This document shows positions 8,144 to 16,143 of a stretch of 64,000 nt of DNA, one piece after another. The notes under the pieces were generated by a model. The model saw only the letters and a program-made list of their open reading frames with translations. It had not been told where the DNA came from and did no database searches. Position 1 is the stretch's first letter. Each line of letters opens with the position of its first letter. This stretch comes from Lentzea fradiae (lineage in GTDB: Bacteria; Actinomycetota; Actinomycetes; Mycobacteriales; Pseudonocardiaceae). The stretch covers positions 496,001 to 560,000 of the forward strand of contig NZ_FNCC01000001.1 of assembly GCF_900100955.1 (NCBI RefSeq), given 5' to 3'. A program made the translations under genes and the position numbers.

Positions 8144-8760
8144 GCCACGCCCGCGAAGAACGTGCGGCCACCCATCGTCATGTCCGGGTGGAACTGCGCC
8201 ATCAGCTGCTGGCGCACGGGCGAGTCGGCGAAGCGCGGGTCCAGCTGGAACTCGGCCGCCACGGACCACCAGGTCACCGGCACGACGCCGGACAGGACCA
8301 TGCGCTGCACCGCCACGTCGTGCGCTTCACGGCTGGTGCTGGCGGACGCGTCCACCACGACGTACGTCTCGTAGCCCGCGCGCACCGCGCCGAGTGCGGT
8401 CTGGAGCACGCAGCCGTCGGTGGCGATGCCGGCGATCAGCAGCCGGTTGCGGCCGGTGGCCTCGACGGCCGCGCGGAAGTCCGGGTCCAGGAACGAGTCG
8501 AACGACGTCGTGCGCTCGATGACCGGCTGGTCGTCGCCGATGGCGGCGAGCACCTCCGGGTAGAGCGGGCCGGAGGGCTTGGACGCCTCGCCGTTGGTCA
8601 CGACGAGACCGGCGCCGTAGAGCTTGGCGGTGCTGGCGAGCCCGGCCGCGGCGGCGAGGTGCTGACGCAGGTCGTGCGAGCGCAGCAGGGTGGCGAAGCC
8701 GACGGCGTAGTCGACGAGCACGACGGTCGAGTCGGCGGGGGACAGGGGCGTGAGGTTCAT
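8119..8760 (-). CDS. Isochorismatase-family (YcaC-like) hydrolase
   Basis: A 213-residue relative of the hydrolase at 6100. It carries the same catalytic set: Asp17 in VVLVDYAVG, Arg83 in ERTTSFDSF, and Cys117 in GIATDGCVLQ. The C-terminal 40 residues (PRFADSPVRQQLM...) extend beyond the minimal fold, as in family members that form octamers. It is divergent from a TetR gene, and the 72 bases between them hold two copies of a palindrome. It is therefore almost certainly repressed by that regulator. The substrate is unknown. Confidence 0.88.
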   Translation of the reverse strand: MNLTPLSPADSTVVLVDYAVGFATLLRSHDLRQHLAAAAGLASTAKLYGAGLVVTNGEASKPSGPLYPEVLAAIGDDQPVIERTTSFDSFLDPDFRAAVEATGRNRLLIAGIATDGCVLQTALGAVRAGYETYVVVDASASTSREAHDVAVQRMVLSGVVPVTWWSVAAEFQLDPRFADSPVRQQLMAQFHPDMTMGGRTFFAGVAQGRLATA

Positions 8761-8772
8761 GTTCTCTCCTGG

Positions 8773-8830
8773 TTACTGACCACGTGTTCATTAAACGTAC
8801 GCCTCTTACTGACCACGTGTACAGTAAGAG
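8773..8830. promoter_or_regulatory. Two palindromic TetR operators in a divergent promoter
   Basis: TTACTGACCACGTGT occurs at 8773-8787 and 8806-8820, spaced 33 bases. The second copy lies in a perfect inverted repeat: CTCTTACTG (8803-8811) and CAGTAAGAG (8822-8830) around a CACGTG core. The first copy has imperfect arms (TTACTGA and TCATTAA). The right site ends 3 bases before the TetR ATG. The layout is a textbook autoregulating TetR with a divergent target gene. Confidence 0.75.
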
Positions 8831-8832
8831 TC

Positions 8833-9396
8833 ATGTCACAGGCAGCTCGCCGCACGCGCGACCCCGAGGCGAAGCGCGCCGCGATCCTCACGGCCGCGCG
8901 CGAGGAGTTCGCGGAACACGGGTTCGCCGGGGCGACGATCCGCGCCATCGCCCGTCGTGCGGGGGTGACGCACGGGCTGGTGATGTTGCACTTCGCGTCG
9001 AAGGAGCAGTTGTTCCTCGCGGCGGTTCCCGGGACGCGCGACCTGACCGGCAGTGTCGAGGGCGGCCTGGACGGGTTGCCGGAACGCATCGCGGCGGCCT
9101 TCGTGGGGCGCATGGAGTCAGCCGACGGCGCGGAGCCGTTCATCGCGCTCGTGCGCAGCGCCGGCGACCAGGAGACCGCACGCACGTTGTTGCGCGCCAT
9201 GGCGCAGGAGAGTCTCGCCGCTTACCGCGAGGTCCTGACCGGGCCGGACGTGGAGGAACGGGTCGAGCTGGTCGGCTCGCTGCTGATCGGCATCACCTTC
9301 AGCAGGTACGTCACCGGCGACGGCGCGCTCGCGGCGATGCCGGCCGACCGGTTGGTCCCGTACTTGGCGAGAGCGCTCTCGGCGTATCTCTTCTGA
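8833..9396 (+). CDS. TetR-family transcriptional regulator
   Basis: A 187-residue repressor. The helix-turn-helix spans about residues 35-55 (TIRAIARRAGVTHGLVMLHF) and is followed by ASKEQLFLAA, the usual TetR fourth-helix start. The ATG at 8833 is used. The frame stays open far upstream, but that part lies antisense to the hydrolase gene. It lacks a strong Shine-Dalgarno sequence because an operator arm occupies that position. It probably represses itself and the divergent hydrolase. Confidence 0.9.
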   Translation: MSQAARRTRDPEAKRAAILTAAREEFAEHGFAGATIRAIARRAGVTHGLVMLHFASKEQLFLAAVPGTRDLTGSVEGGLDGLPERIAAAFVGRMESADGAEPFIALVRSAGDQETARTLLRAMAQESLAAYREVLTGPDVEERVELVGSLLIGITFSRYVTGDGALAAMPADRLVPYLARALSAYLF

Positions 9397-9466
9397 GTCC
9401 TGTTCTCAGTCTGTCGAGCGGTGGTTCGCGTAGTCCGGGCCGACCGCGTCCTCCGCCTTGACGAAC

Positions 9467-9478
9467 TTGCTATAGCAA
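9467..9478. promoter_or_regulatory. 12-bp perfect palindrome upstream of the AtuA operon
   Basis: TTGCTATAGCAA is perfectly symmetric and lies about 120 bases before the GTG of the dehydrogenase. It sits in a locally AT-rich stretch. A related half-site (GTTGCATG) occurs about 25 bases downstream. This is a plausible operator or promoter-overlapping site for the 9597-12248 operon. No dedicated regulator is adjacent; the TetR at 8833 has different operators. Confidence 0.4.
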
Positions 9479-9596
9479 AACTACTCTGCTGTTGCATGCG
9501 AGGAGGCCACCACCAGGGTTGCGGCTTTGCGGCGCAGGTGTCCTGTCGGGAGCGTGCTGTGAGGACTCCTGACGGCACCACAAGAAGGGGGAAGAC

Positions 9597-10568
9597 GTGC
9601 CTCGCGTTCTGATCACGACGGACTACCTGGGTCCCGGCGACGAAGTCGACCGGTACCTGCGGGCGGCGGGGCTGGAGACGGTCCACCTGCCGATGACCGG
9701 CAAACGCGACCCCGACGAGCTCGTCAAGGGGCTTCAGGGCATCGACGCCGCGCTGGTCGCCAACGAACCGATGACGGCGGAGGTCCTGGAACAGGCGCCG
9801 GAGCTGCGGGTCGTCGTCCGCACGGGCGTCGGGTACGACTCGATCGACGTCGCCGCCGCGGCCCGCCTCGGCATCAGCGTCAGCAACCTGCCTGGCATCA
9901 ACGCCAACGCCGTCGCCGAGTACACGCTCGGTCTGCTGCTCGCGGGTGCCCGGCGGCTGGTGCAGTCGGCCAGGGGAGTGGAACGCGGCGAGTGGCCGCG
10001 TGAGGACGGCTACGAGCTGCGCGGTTCCGTTCTGGGCCTGATCGGGTACGGAGCTTCGGCACGGGCTGTGGTCCCGTTGGCGCGTGCCTTCGGCATGACG
10101 GTGCTCTGCACCACGAACGTGCCGGAGGACCAGCGTGACGGTGACGTGTCCTTTGTGGAGCTTGACGAGCTGCTCGCGAGCTCGGACTACGTGTCGGTGC
10201 ACACGTCGTTGACGGAACGGACCGGAGGGCTGTTGAACGAGGCCGCGTTCCGGCGGATGAAGCCGACGGCGTTCCTCGTGAACACCGCCCGCGGCCCGAT
10301 CGTCGACGAGACCGCGTTGGCGGAAGCGGTGTGGTCCGGGCAGATCGCGGGCGCCGCGCTCGATGTCGCGAGCGAGGAACCGCTGCCGCTGACGAGCCCG
10401 CTGCGGGACGTGGACAACATCGTCGTCTACTCGCACCTGGCGGGCCAGACCGCGAACGCACGGGCGGCCGCCGGTCTGCGGGGCGCGGAGGAACTGGTGG
10501 CAGCCCTCGAAGGCCGGGCGCGGTACGTCGTGAACACCCCTCCGAAGTCAGGGAGCAAGAGGCGATGA
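9597..10568 (+). CDS. D-2-hydroxyacid dehydrogenase (phosphoglycerate-dehydrogenase-like)
   Basis: A 323-residue NAD-dependent enzyme that interconverts 2-hydroxy and 2-oxo acids. The NAD-binding segment reads GSVLGLIGYGASARAVVPLA, with the GxGxxA-type loop slightly altered. The family signature LVNTARGPIVDE and the Arg/Glu/His-type catalytic region (SEEPLPLTSPL, then YSHLAGQT) are present. The GTG start is supported by AAGAAGGGGGA just upstream. Its stop overlaps the ATG of the AtuA-family gene (ATGA), so both serve one pathway. Serine biosynthesis is unlikely, because there is no regulatory ACT domain and the context is catabolic. Confidence 0.88.
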   Translation: MPRVLITTDYLGPGDEVDRYLRAAGLETVHLPMTGKRDPDELVKGLQGIDAALVANEPMTAEVLEQAPELRVVVRTGVGYDSIDVAAAARLGISVSNLPGINANAVAEYTLGLLLAGARRLVQSARGVERGEWPREDGYELRGSVLGLIGYGASARAVVPLARAFGMTVLCTTNVPEDQRDGDVSFVELDELLASSDYVSVHTSLTERTGGLLNEAAFRRMKPTAFLVNTARGPIVDETALAEAVWSGQIAGAALDVASEEPLPLTSPLRDVDNIVVYSHLAGQTANARAAAGLRGAEELVAALEGRARYVVNTPPKSGSKRR

Positions 10569-11932
10569 AGGAATCGGTCCGGGTGTTGACGCCCGGTGGC
10601 ATGCTCGGCCAGGGCTGGGACCACGCGACGGTCGAACGCGGCATCGCGCTGGGCGCCGACGTGATCAGCATCGACGGCGGGTCCACGGACTCCGGCCCGC
10701 ACTACCTGGGGTCCGGCAAGGCGAAGACGACGGCGAAGGCGGTGGCGCGCGACCTGCGCAGCCTGCTCACGGCCGCGGCGGGCGCGGGCATCCCGCTGAT
10801 CGTCGGCTCGTGCGGCACGAGCGGTACGGACAGCGGCGTCGACTGGGTGGCGGGCATCGCCGCCGAGGTGATGGCGGAGGAGAAGCTCGACCTGAAGGTC
10901 GCGCGGATCTACAGCGAGCAGCAGGCCGCCGACCTCAAGGAGCACCTCTCCGAGGGCAGGGTGCACCCGTTGCCGCCGCTGGGTGAGCTCGCGGCGGAGA
11001 CGCTGGAGAGCTGCACCCACATCGTCGGCGTGATGGGACACGAACCCATCGTCGAGGCGCTGCGGGCCGGTGCCCAGGTGGTGTTCGCCGGCCGCGCCAC
11101 GGACACGGCGCTCGCCGCCGCCTACCCGCTGATGATGGGCATGCCCGCCGGACCGTCCTGGCACGCGGCCAAGATCGTCGAATGCGGCGGCCAGGCCACC
11201 ACGAACCCGCGCAGCGGCGGCGTGCTCGCCACCATCGACCACGACGGCTTCACGATCGAGCCGCTCGACCCCGAGGTGTCGTGCACGCCGATCACCGTCG
11301 CCGCGCACATGCTGTACGAGACCGTGAACCCGTTCGAGATGCGGGAACCCGATGGCACGCTTGACGTCCGCGACGCCGTCTACACCGCCGTCGACGACCG
11401 GATCGTCCGCGTCGAGGGCTCGAAGTTCCACGTCGCCGACCAGTACACGATCAAGCTGGAGGGCGCCAGGATCACCGGCTACGAGACCATGTCGTTCACG
11501 GCGATCCGCGACCCGCTGATCCTGCGCGACATCGACGCCTGGGCGAACCTGATGCACGAGATCCTGCGCCAGCGCGTCGCGCAGACGCTCGGGCTGGAGG
11601 AGCACGAGTACGCCTACGACCTCCGTCTCTACGGCCACAACGCGGTGCTCGGCGACCTGGAGCCCGAAAGCGGCCCGCCGCGCGAGGTCGGCGTGATGCT
11701 GCTGGTGAACGCACCGGACCAGGCGACGGCCACCGCCGTCGCGAAGGTCGCGAACCCGTTGATGCTGCACCTGCCGACACCGAGCATGGAGTACCTGCCG
11801 AGCCTCGCCTTCCCGTCCTCGCCCGCCGAGGTCGAACGCGGCCCCGCCTACGAGTTCGTGCTGCACCACGTCGTCGACTGCGACGACCCGACGAGCCTGT
11901 TCCGCACCGAGATGGGGGAGACCCGTGCCTGA
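10565..11932 (+). CDS. AtuA-family protein (acyclic terpene utilisation, DUF1446-like)
   Basis: A 455-residue protein of the AtuA family, named from acyclic terpene catabolism but found in many unrelated catabolic operons. The family N-terminus (LTPGGMLGQGWDHATVERGI) and the glycine-rich SCGTSGTDSGVDW segment are clear. VGVMGHEPIVEAL and VVFAGRATDTAL are also well preserved. It overlaps the dehydrogenase by four bases and the DUF4387 gene by eight, giving tight stoichiometric coupling. The biochemical function of AtuA proteins is not established. A role in acid or hydroxyacid breakdown is an inference from context. Confidence 0.88.
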   Translation: MKESVRVLTPGGMLGQGWDHATVERGIALGADVISIDGGSTDSGPHYLGSGKAKTTAKAVARDLRSLLTAAAGAGIPLIVGSCGTSGTDSGVDWVAGIAAEVMAEEKLDLKVARIYSEQQAADLKEHLSEGRVHPLPPLGELAAETLESCTHIVGVMGHEPIVEALRAGAQVVFAGRATDTALAAAYPLMMGMPAGPSWHAAKIVECGGQATTNPRSGGVLATIDHDGFTIEPLDPEVSCTPITVAAHMLYETVNPFEMREPDGTLDVRDAVYTAVDDRIVRVEGSKFHVADQYTIKLEGARITGYETMSFTAIRDPLILRDIDAWANLMHEILRQRVAQTLGLEEHEYAYDLRLYGHNAVLGDLEPESGPPREVGVMLLVNAPDQATATAVAKVANPLMLHLPTPSMEYLPSLAFPSSPAEVERGPAYEFVLHHVVDCDDPTSLFRTEMGETRA

Positions 11933-12248
11933 TCCCGTTCCCACCCTCGCCGACCTCGCGCTGGAGGTCCGCTCGAAGAACGCGGGACCGTTCTGGGTCA
12001 CGATGGAGCTGTTCATGCGCGACGCCGACGGCTACCGGATCGCGGCCGACGAGTCGTTCCTCAACGAACGCGTCATCGCCGAGCTGTACAAAGTGGACGA
12101 GAGCGAGATCCTCTTCTTCCGCATCCCGTCGCTCAACGTCGTGAAGATCTCGTTCCCCCGGCCGATCAGCCAGGGTTCGCTGCGCGACCGCGACATGCAC
12201 GCGGGCCAGCACCACGTCCCGCTAGCCCGGATGCGGATCGCGGCGTGA
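11925..12248 (+). CDS. DUF4387 family protein
   Basis: A 107-residue protein that typically accompanies or is fused to AtuA-family proteins. Visible features are SKNAGPFWVTMELFM near residues 17-31 and the FPRPISQGSLRDRDMHAGQHH segment (about 77-97), which looks like a conserved His/Asp-rich patch. The GTG start overlaps the upstream stop by eight bases. A hairpin at 12258-12285 ends the operon. Its function is unknown; it probably forms a complex with the AtuA-family product. Confidence 0.85.
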   Translation: MPDPVPTLADLALEVRSKNAGPFWVTMELFMRDADGYRIAADESFLNERVIAELYKVDESEILFFRIPSLNVVKISFPRPISQGSLRDRDMHAGQHHVPLARMRIAA

Positions 12249-12257
12249 GGAGGCGCC

Positions 12258-12285
12258 GGAACACCTCCGCCCTCAGGGGTGTTCC
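12258..12285 (+). terminator. Hairpin terminator of the AtuA operon
   Basis: GGAACACCTC (12258-12267) pairs with GGGGTGTTCC (12276-12285), ten pairs with one T-G wobble. It lies 9 bases after the DUF4387 stop. Confidence 0.55.
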
Positions 12286-12361
12286 GCCACCGTCCGCCCC
12301 CTTGCAGAAGTGCTGTCCGTAACGCCCCGCCCACACCTGACTCCCTTTCGTGTTTCCCGTC

Positions 12362-12416
12362 GGGTACGCGGGGGCCCTACGTACTGTCTGCGGGTACGTA
12401 GGGCCCCCGCGTACCC
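12362..12416. repeat. Perfect 23-bp inverted repeat with 9-base loop
   Basis: The arms at 12362-12384 (beginning GGGTACGCGGGGG) and 12394-12416 are exact reverse complements, with loop TGTCTGCGG. It lies between the convergent DUF4387 and XRE/MmyB genes, so a strong bidirectional terminator is the simplest reading. However, the DUF4387 gene already has its own hairpin 80 bases upstream, and 23 perfect pairs is far longer than termination needs. The GTAC/TACGTA ends also look unlike a simple terminator. Confidence 0.7.
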
Positions 12417-12503
12417 AAGCAACGTCACGGAGAGGAGTCGGGACCGCTGTATGGATGACGCGCGGGCGGGTGGGAAGGAACGGCGGGACGGAATCTCAGG
12501 CGC

Positions 12504-13319
12504 TCAGCAGGCGACGAGTGTGCTCAGCAGCGTGAGTGCCTCCTCGCCGCGGGAACCGGGCTCGGCGGGGTGGGCGACGAGTCGCTGGCCGGGCGCGCTG
12601 GTGATCTCGAAGACCTCCGTGCGCAGGTCCAGCTCGCCGACGTCCGGGTGGACGAACCGGCCGCTCGGCACGGGCGTGTTCCTGGCCTCGGCCCACAGCC
12701 GGGCGAACTCGGGGCCGGCGAGCGTGAGCTCCCCGACGAGGTCGCGCAGCTCGCGATGACCGGTGCCGTTCTCGGCGGTGCGGCGCAGGACGTGCACGGC
12801 GTGACGCGCGGTGGCGGGCCAGTCCCGGAAGAAACGGCGTGCCGCCGGGTCGAGGAAGACCATGCGCGGCAGGTTGCCGGTGTGGGTGAACGGGCTGTGC
12901 AGCGCCGTCGCGAGGGGGTTGCGGGCGAGGACGTCGCCGTGCCGGCCGAGCACGTAGGCGGGGGCCGTCGTCCAGGCCGCGAGGAGGGTCGCCACGTCGG
13001 TGCCGACGCGTTCGCCGTGACCGCGCGACCGCCGGGGGGACGCCGACCGCGTCAGCCGGTGCAGCTCGACGGCACTACCCGCGTCCAGGCGCAACGCCCG
13101 TCCCAGGCATTCGACCGTCTCGTGCGTCGGCCGCTGGTGCCCCTGTTCGAGCCGGGCGTAGTAGCCGGGGCTCAGGCCCGCGAGGAGCGCGACCTCGTCG
13201 CGGCGCAGTCCCGGGACCCGCCGGTGGGCGCCCGCGGGCAGCCCCACCTGCTCGGGCCGCACGAGAGCACGACGTGCGCGCAGGAACTCGCCCAGCGCCT
13301 TGTTCCGCTCTCCGTCCAT
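12504..13319 (-). CDS. XRE/MmyB-type transcriptional regulator
   Basis: A 271-residue regulator. An N-terminal XRE helix-turn-helix (RRDEVALLAGLSPGYYARLEQG, about residues 39-60) is joined to a MmyB-like ligand-binding domain. That domain has NPLATALHSPF, the family hallmark RMVFLDPAARRFFRDW, and the C-terminal HPDVGELDLRTEVFEI. It is divergent from a close paralogue at 13397, with 77 bases between starts. No Shine-Dalgarno sequence is seen before the ATG. MmyB-like domains are proposed to bind fatty-acid-like ligands. Such regulators usually control a nearby oxidoreductase, and SDR genes are close. Confidence 0.88.
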   Translation of the reverse strand: MDGERNKALGEFLRARRALVRPEQVGLPAGAHRRVPGLRRDEVALLAGLSPGYYARLEQGHQRPTHETVECLGRALRLDAGSAVELHRLTRSASPRRSRGHGERVGTDVATLLAAWTTAPAYVLGRHGDVLARNPLATALHSPFTHTGNLPRMVFLDPAARRFFRDWPATARHAVHVLRRTAENGTGHRELRDLVGELTLAGPEFARLWAEARNTPVPSGRFVHPDVGELDLRTEVFEITSAPGQRLVAHPAEPGSRGEEALTLLSTLVAC

Positions 13320-13396
13320 GAGATCGAGATTAGAAGAGTCCGCGAGTGGTTACCCGGGTGCAGGACACCCAGCGTTGCGCTGACAGGGGTTTGACG

Positions 13397-14239
13397 ATGA
13401 GCACGACACCTTTGGGCGAGTTCCTGCGGGCGCGGCGCGAGGCGTTGAGGCCGCAGGACGTCGGTCTTCCCGAGCACGGGCGTCGCCGCGTCAAGGGCCT
13501 GCGGCGCGAGGAGGTCGCGATCCTCGCCGGGGTGAGCAGCGACTACTACATGCGCCTGGAACAGGGCCGCGAGTCGAGCCCGTCACCCCAGGTCGTCGAC
13601 GCGGTGGCGCGAGCACTGCGCCTGGACGACGCCGCGACCGAGCACCTGTGGCTGCTGGTCCGCCCGCGCGAGGCGAACCTGTGGGCGAACACCGACGGCA
13701 TCCCGGTCAGCCCTCAGCTGCGGCAGCTCATGGACACCTGGATCGGCTCGCCCGCGTTCGTCATCGGGCCCGCGCTCGACATCCTCGCCTGCAACGCGAT
13801 GGCCACCGCCCTGCACGACGGCTTCGCCGCCGGGGACAACCTGGCGCGCATGGTGTTCCTGGACCCGGCGGGCCGCGAGTTCTACCAGGAGTGGGAACGC
13901 GCGGCCGACTCGTGCGTGGCGGAGATCCGTGCCGCCTACGGCCACGACCCCGCCAACGCGCGCATCACCGAGGTGGTCGCGGAGCTGTCCGCGGGCAGCC
14001 CCGAGTTCGCGCGTCGGTGGGCCGCGCACGAGGTGAAGCCCAAGACGCAGGAGGGCAAGCACCTGAGGCACCCGGACGTCGGCGACCTGCACATCCTGTT
14101 CTCGGCCTTCTCCGTCAACGGCGCCCCGCACCAGCAGCTCGTCGTGTACCAGGCCGAGCCGGCCTCGCCGACCGCGGAGGCGTTCGACCAGCTGCGCGAG
14201 CGCGCGGAACGTTCCTCGGGAGCCGTGCCCGCGCAGTGA
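13397..14239 (+). CDS. XRE/MmyB-type transcriptional regulator
   Basis: A 280-residue paralogue of the divergent gene at 12504. It begins MSTTPLGEFLRARREALRP and carries the helix-turn-helix LRREEVAILAGVSSDYYMRL. The MmyB domain has RMVFLDPAGREFYQEW and HPDVGDLHILFSAFSV. The ATG at 13397 matches the paralogue's N-terminus; an in-frame GTG at 13346 would add unrelated residues. A strong terminator follows at 14249. It probably regulates the SDR genes downstream or itself. Confidence 0.88.
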   Translation: MSTTPLGEFLRARREALRPQDVGLPEHGRRRVKGLRREEVAILAGVSSDYYMRLEQGRESSPSPQVVDAVARALRLDDAATEHLWLLVRPREANLWANTDGIPVSPQLRQLMDTWIGSPAFVIGPALDILACNAMATALHDGFAAGDNLARMVFLDPAGREFYQEWERAADSCVAEIRAAYGHDPANARITEVVAELSAGSPEFARRWAAHEVKPKTQEGKHLRHPDVGDLHILFSAFSVNGAPHQQLVVYQAEPASPTAEAFDQLRERAERSSGAVPAQ

Positions 14240-14248
14240 CCTTCCGGC

Positions 14249-14284
14249 AATGCCCGGTGTCCCTGTGGACGCCGGGCATTTTCG
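14249..14284 (+). terminator. Strong hairpin terminator with T-tract
   Basis: A 14-bp stem (arms AATGCCCGGTGTCC and GGACGCCGGGCATT, one T-G wobble) has loop CTGT and is followed by TTTT. It lies directly after the XRE/MmyB gene and is the most canonical intrinsic terminator in the window. Confidence 0.8.
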
Positions 14285-14480
14285 TGTGTCCGGAAAGCAT
14301 TTCCGCGCCGTCAACCGAGTGAGGTACCCGCTGGTCAGCCGCCTCAAAGCCCCTTGCCCGGGTGCGTTTCTCCCAGGAAGTCCGCGGCCTTCTTCCGCTC
14401 GTCCCACCCGGACAGACTCGAACTTGTCCGCAGCGAGACCGACTCGCCGCACAGGGACGAGACCGGAAGGACGAGAGAGC

Positions 14481-15317
14481 ATGACCACCTGGTTCATCAC
14501 CGGAGCTTCCCGCGGCCTCGGCGCCGAGATCGCCCGCACCGCACTGCGCAACGGTGACGACGTCGTCGTCGCGGTGCGCAACCCCGACCGCGTGCCGGAG
14601 GACCTGAAGTCCGCCGCGCTGGTCGTCCGGCTGGACGTGACCGACGCCGCCGCCATCCCCGGCGCCGTGCGGGAGGCCACCGACCGCTTCGGCCGCATCG
14701 ACGTGCTGGTCAACAACGCGGGTCGCGGCCTGCTCGGCGCGCTGGAGGAGATCAGCGACGCCGAGGCGCGCTCGTTGTTCGACCTGAACGTGTTCGGTCT
14801 GGTCAACATGACCCGTGCGGTGCTGCCCGTCATGCGCCGCCAGGGTTCCGGCAAGATCGTCCACATCGGATCGCGGTCCGGTTTCGAGGGCGAGCCCGGC
14901 GTCAGCATGTACAGCGCGTCGAAGTTCGCGGTGGCGGGCATCAGCGAGGCGCTGTCCGCGGAGCTCGCGCCGTTCGGCATCCAGTCGATGGTCGTGGAGC
15001 CCGGTGTGCTGCGCACGGACTTCCTGGACGCCAGCTCGCTGTCCGTGGCCGCCGAGCGCCTCGCCGACTACGACGGCACGCCCGCGCACGTGACGCTCGA
15101 CTGGGCGGGCGAGGCCAACCACACCCAGCTGGGCGACCCGGTCAAGGGCGCCGCCCTGATCCACGAGGTCACCAGCGGCGCCGAGTTGCCCACCCACCTG
15201 TACCTGGGCCCGGACACGCTGGAACGCCTGCGCGTCAAGCAGGAGCAGATCCGGCGCGACCTGGCGCCGTGGCAGGAGAGGTCCGCCGCCACCGCGTTCG
15301 AGGAAGTCAGCGTCTGA
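14481..15317 (+). CDS. Short-chain dehydrogenase/reductase
   Basis: A 278-residue classical SDR. The cofactor loop is TGASRGLG (7-14), NNAG is in VNNAGRG, and the active-site Tyr and Lys lie in MYSASKF. The extended C-terminus (HLYLGPDTLERLRVKQEQIR) is common in actinobacterial SDRs of this group. The ATG at 14481 follows a purine-rich GGAAGGACGAGAGAG. A second SDR follows after 29 bases with its own ribosome binding site, so the two probably form an operon. The divergent XRE/MmyB genes upstream are candidate regulators. The substrate is unknown. Confidence 0.9.
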   Translation: MTTWFITGASRGLGAEIARTALRNGDDVVVAVRNPDRVPEDLKSAALVVRLDVTDAAAIPGAVREATDRFGRIDVLVNNAGRGLLGALEEISDAEARSLFDLNVFGLVNMTRAVLPVMRRQGSGKIVHIGSRSGFEGEPGVSMYSASKFAVAGISEALSAELAPFGIQSMVVEPGVLRTDFLDASSLSVAAERLADYDGTPAHVTLDWAGEANHTQLGDPVKGAALIHEVTSGAELPTHLYLGPDTLERLRVKQEQIRRDLAPWQERSAATAFEEVSV

Positions 15318-15346
15318 CCCCGGCCCGACCGGAAGAGGAGACCGCC

Positions 15347-16126
15347 ATGTCTGCCGCACTGCTCACCGAAACCCCGCTCTCCGGCCGCGTCGCGGTCGTG
15401 TCCGGTGCCTCCAGCGGCATCGGCGCGGCCACCGCGACCCGCCTCGCCGAGCTGGGCGCTTCCGTCGCGCTCCTCGCGCGGCGCAAGGAGAAGCTCGACG
15501 CGCTCGCCGAAACCATCACCGGCGCAGGCGGTACCGCCGTCGCCCTCCCGGTCGACGTGACCGACCGCGAGGACGTCCACGCCGCCGCACGACGGGTCGA
15601 GGCCGAGCTGGGCACCGCCGACCTCGTCTTCAACAACGCCGGGGTGCAGCTCATCTCGCCGATCACCGACCTGCGCCAGGACGACTGGCAGCGTCAGATC
15701 GACCTGAACGTCACGGGCGTCATGAACGTGATCGGCGCGTTCGTGCCGCAGCTCACCGCCGCGGCCGAGGCGGGCAAGCCCGCCGACCTCATCACCACCT
15801 CGTCGATCGCGGCCACCCGCATCCTGGAGAAGTTCTCCGTCTACTCCGGCACCAAGGCGTACATCAGCCACCTCACCCGGCTGCTGCGCGTCGAGCTGGG
15901 GCAGAAGAACGTCCGGGTCGCCACGATCGAGCCCGGCATGGTCGACACCGAGCTGCCCGACCACGTCACCGACCCCGACGCCAGCACGCTGATGACGGAC
16001 CTGATCGACCGGATCGACGTGCTGCAGTCCGCCGACGTCGCCGAGACCGTGGCGTTCATCGCCGCCGTGCCGCGGCACGTCAACCTCACCGAGATCACCA
16101 TCCTGCCCACCGCGCAGGCCATCTGA
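15347..16126 (+). CDS. Short-chain dehydrogenase/reductase
   Basis: A 259-residue classical SDR. SGASSGIG is at residues 17-24, FNNAG follows, and the active-site motif is VYSGTKAYISHL with Tyr and Lys. EPGMVDTELPDHV is the usual loop after the active site. Similarity is strongest to YdfG-type 3-hydroxy-acid or serine dehydrogenases and clavulanate-dehydrogenase-like enzymes. GGAAGAGGAG 6 bases before the ATG sets the start. It follows another SDR and precedes a damaged gene and an amidohydrolase. Confidence 0.9.
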   Translation: MSAALLTETPLSGRVAVVSGASSGIGAATATRLAELGASVALLARRKEKLDALAETITGAGGTAVALPVDVTDREDVHAAARRVEAELGTADLVFNNAGVQLISPITDLRQDDWQRQIDLNVTGVMNVIGAFVPQLTAAAEAGKPADLITTSSIAATRILEKFSVYSGTKAYISHLTRLLRVELGQKNVRVATIEPGMVDTELPDHVTDPDASTLMTDLIDRIDVLQSADVAETVAFIAAVPRHVNLTEITILPTAQAI

Positions 16127-16143
16127 GCACCGGGAGGAACGAC

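Noticed and set aside
12362..12416. Insertion-sequence terminal inverted repeats
   Set aside because: The arms are only 9 bases apart, so there is no room for a transposase; it is a hairpin, though a remnant cannot be fully excluded.
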